Assembly (NCBI GenBank): GCA_016926315.1
Contig: JAFGOU010000327.1
Span: 1 to 7,838 of the forward strand
DNA length: 7,838 nucleotides
Reading direction: 5' to 3'
Source of the DNA: Chitinispirillaceae bacterium
GTDB lineage: Bacteria > Fibrobacterota > Chitinivibrionia > Chitinivibrionales > Chitinispirillaceae
In this document: piece after piece, positions 6,378 through 7,838 of the stretch
Numbering within the stretch: position 1 is the first letter of the stretch
How the letters are laid out: each line of letters opens with the position of its first letter
Notes under the pieces: model-generated
Told to the model about the DNA's origin: nothing
The model's input: the letters and a program-made list of their open reading frames with translations, nothing else
Databases searched by the model: none
Made by a program: the position numbers and the translations under genes

Positions 6378-7838
6378 ATGAAACTCCCCAATCCCGCCCG
6401 ACCGTACCGGCATCTCGCCCGTTACGGCGAGATCGTCGGCGTGCTTGCCCGGTACGGGTTCGGGGACCTGCTTGCCCGGATGCGAGTTCACCGTTTTGTA
6501 AAGGCCGGCCGGCGTGCCCTCCGCATGAAGGTCCTGGATGAACTGGAGAGCGTTTCCCGCTGGGACCGCGTCCGCATGGCGATCGAGGAACTGGGCCCCA
6601 CGTTTATCAAGCTGGGGCAGTTCGCGAGCAACCGGCCCGATGTGCTGCCGCTCGATCTCGTGGCCTCCCTTGAAAAACTGCAGGATGCGGTGCCGCCGTT
6701 TCCCCAGGCTGAAGCCATGGCGCGCATCGAAAAGGAGCTGGGCAAACCGGTGGGGGAGCTGTTCGCCCGGATCGAGGAGCAGCCGTTCGCATCGGCTTCG
6801 GTGGCGCAGGTCCACCGGGCGACTCTGCACAACGGACAGGAGGTCGCGGTCAAGGTCCAGCGGCCGCGTATCGAGGAGATGGTGGCAATCGATATCGTCA
6901 TCATGGGGCACCTGGCCCAGCTTCTGGAAAAATATCTGGAGGATTTGCGCGTGCTGAACCTGCAGCAGCTTGTCGACGAATTCGCCGGCGCGCTGAGCAA
7001 GGAGCTCGATTTTACGGCTGAAGCGCGCCATTTTGACCTTTTTGCCGCCAATTTCCGCGGCGATCCGGAGGTGCACATCCCCGTGGTGTTCAAGGAGTTG
7101 ACCACCCGGAAGATTATCACCACCGAGTTCATTCACGGCGTTAAAATCACGAATGCCGCGGATATGCGCAGCGCAGGGCTCGATCCCCGCGAAATCGCCT
7201 GCCGGGGTTCCCGCGCCGTGCTCCGGCAGATTTTCGTCCACGGTTTTTTCCATGCCGACCCGCATGCCGGTAACATCATCATCATGGAAAACAATGTTAT
7301 CGCGTTCGTGGATCTCGGCATGGCCGGGATACTCACGCCGACCACGCGCCGCCGCATGAGCGCGATCATCGAGGGGTTTGTGCGGCGCGATCCCGAGGCG
7401 ATCGTGCGGGTATTGTACGAACTGACCGACCAGCGTTTCGACCGGCGGGAATACCTTGAACACGAGATCGCGGAGCTCATGCAGGAGTATGCCTCTGCCG
7501 CGCTCCGGACCGTCAACATCGGCGAGGTGCTTCAGCGTCTTTCGCGGATCATGGTGGAACACCGGTTCCGCCTGATTCCGGGGTTTTATCTGCTGGTCAA
7601 ATCGCTTGTAACGCTCGAGGGCATCGGCTACCGGCTCGACCCCGATTACAGCCTCATGGAACAGGTGGAACCGTTCGCGCGGCGCCTGATCGGCGAGCGG
7701 TTCGGTCCGGTCAATATTGCGCGGGACGCCGTGGAGACCGGCGCGGATTTTGCGGCCCTGCTGCGCGACCTTCCCGACGAGGCGCGCGACCTGCTGCACC
7801 TTGTCAAGGCGGGGAGGCTCCGCATCGAATTCGAGCAC
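6378..7838 (+). CDS. ABC1/UbiB/AarF family atypical protein kinase-like protein (3' partial)
   Basis: The frame is open from ATG 6378 to the window edge, showing 487 residues. The ribosome site is weak (GAGGG, 6362-6366, 11 bases away), and the start is 7 bases after the phasin-like stop, so translational coupling is likely. Family landmarks are seen in order: the KxGQ motif KLGQ (78-81) with SNRPDVLP after it; the alanine-rich loop ASASVAQVHRA (138-148) that replaces the kinase glycine-rich loop; the VAVK lysine (K159) with QRP; the catalytic/metal block HADPHAGN (292-299, with D294 and N299); and VDLG (311-314) as the DFG equivalent. Apparent active-site residues are intact. Members are about 500-560 residues and end in one or two membrane helices, which must lie beyond base 7838. 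UbiB and its Coq8/ADCK relatives are membrane-associated ATPases that support ubiquinone synthesis or extraction of lipid precursors; many bacterial paralogues are uncharacterised. I leave the symbol empty because this may be a paralogue rather than ubiB itself. Confidence 0.88.
   Translation, partial: MKLPNPARPYRHLARYGEIVGVLARYGFGDLLARMRVHRFVKAGRRALRMKVLDELESVSRWDRVRMAIEELGPTFIKLGQFASNRPDVLPLDLVASLEKLQDAVPPFPQAEAMARIEKELGKPVGELFARIEEQPFASASVAQVHRATLHNGQEVAVKVQRPRIEEMVAIDIVIMGHLAQLLEKYLEDLRVLNLQQLVDEFAGALSKELDFTAEARHFDLFAANFRGDPEVHIPVVFKELTTRKIITTEFIHGVKITNAADMRSAGLDPREIACRGSRAVLRQIFVHGFFHADPHAGNIIIMENNVIAFVDLGMAGILTPTTRRRMSAIIEGFVRRDPEAIVRVLYELTDQRFDRREYLEHEIAELMQEYASAALRTVNIGEVLQRLSRIMVEHRFRLIPGFYLLVKSLVTLEGIGYRLDPDYSLMEQVEPFARRLIGERFGPVNIARDAVETGADFAALLRDLPDEARDLLHLVKAGRLRIEFEH

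Noticed and set aside
6075..7838. A 587-residue open reading frame on the minus strand.
   Set aside because: It is exactly antisense to the phasin-like and ABC1 kinase genes. Its composition (rich in R, H, D, P, with no hydrophobic core or known motif) is typical of a shadow frame in GC-rich DNA, whereas the + strand shows all ABC1 motifs in order.
1..7838. CRISPR arrays, tRNA or rRNA genes, insertion sequences, phage or defence genes.
   Set aside because: No regularly spaced repeats, transposase or integrase motifs, or RNA gene signatures were seen. Every larger open frame with support is a metabolic or envelope gene.

Overview
The window looks like a chromosomal segment of a Gram-negative bacterium with moderately high G+C. 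The first gene is a D-glycero-D-manno-heptose 1,7-bisphosphate phosphatase (GmhB) fragment, which points to an LPS heptose pathway and so to an outer membrane. Gene content and style fit Desulfobacterota (former Deltaproteobacteria) or a neighbouring phylum. That placement is inference only: there is no rRNA or other marker gene here.

Region 1 (1-4672, + strand) is a cell-envelope glycan cluster of four tightly spaced genes, probably one operon that begins upstream of the window. In order they are gmhB (5' end cut off), a large YfhO-type polytopic membrane protein (GT-C-like), a lysylphosphatidylglycerol-synthase-TM/UPF0104 membrane protein, and a small class I methyltransferase-like protein. 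The gaps are 28, 22 and 41 bases, and all three downstream genes have visible Shine-Dalgarno sequences. Region 2 (4688-5791, - strand) is a GT4-family glycosyltransferase that converges on the methyltransferase gene. Only 15 bases separate the two stop codons, and a small perfect hairpin spans them.

Region 3 (5792-6061) is a 270-base divergent intergenic region with no convincing gene. It holds an AT-rich palindrome, a 10-base direct repeat, a nested inverted-repeat element that resembles a dispersed intergenic repeat, and a candidate sigma70-like promoter for the rightward genes.

Region 4 (6062-7838, + strand) is a two-gene unit: a 102-residue phasin-like protein with a coiled-coil C-terminus, followed 7 bases later by an ABC1/UbiB/AarF atypical kinase that runs off the right edge with 487 residues visible.

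Regions 1 and 2 together suggest assembly or decoration of LPS or another surface polysaccharide: heptose supply, cytoplasmic sugar transfer, membrane-embedded transfer or translocation of lipid-linked sugars, and methylation. Region 4 is functionally separate and suggests quinone or other isoprenoid-lipid metabolism at the membrane. No tRNA, rRNA, CRISPR array, intact mobile element or defence system was seen. The most interesting lead is the coupling of a small UbiK-sized coiled-coil phasin-like protein to an ABC1/UbiB kinase.
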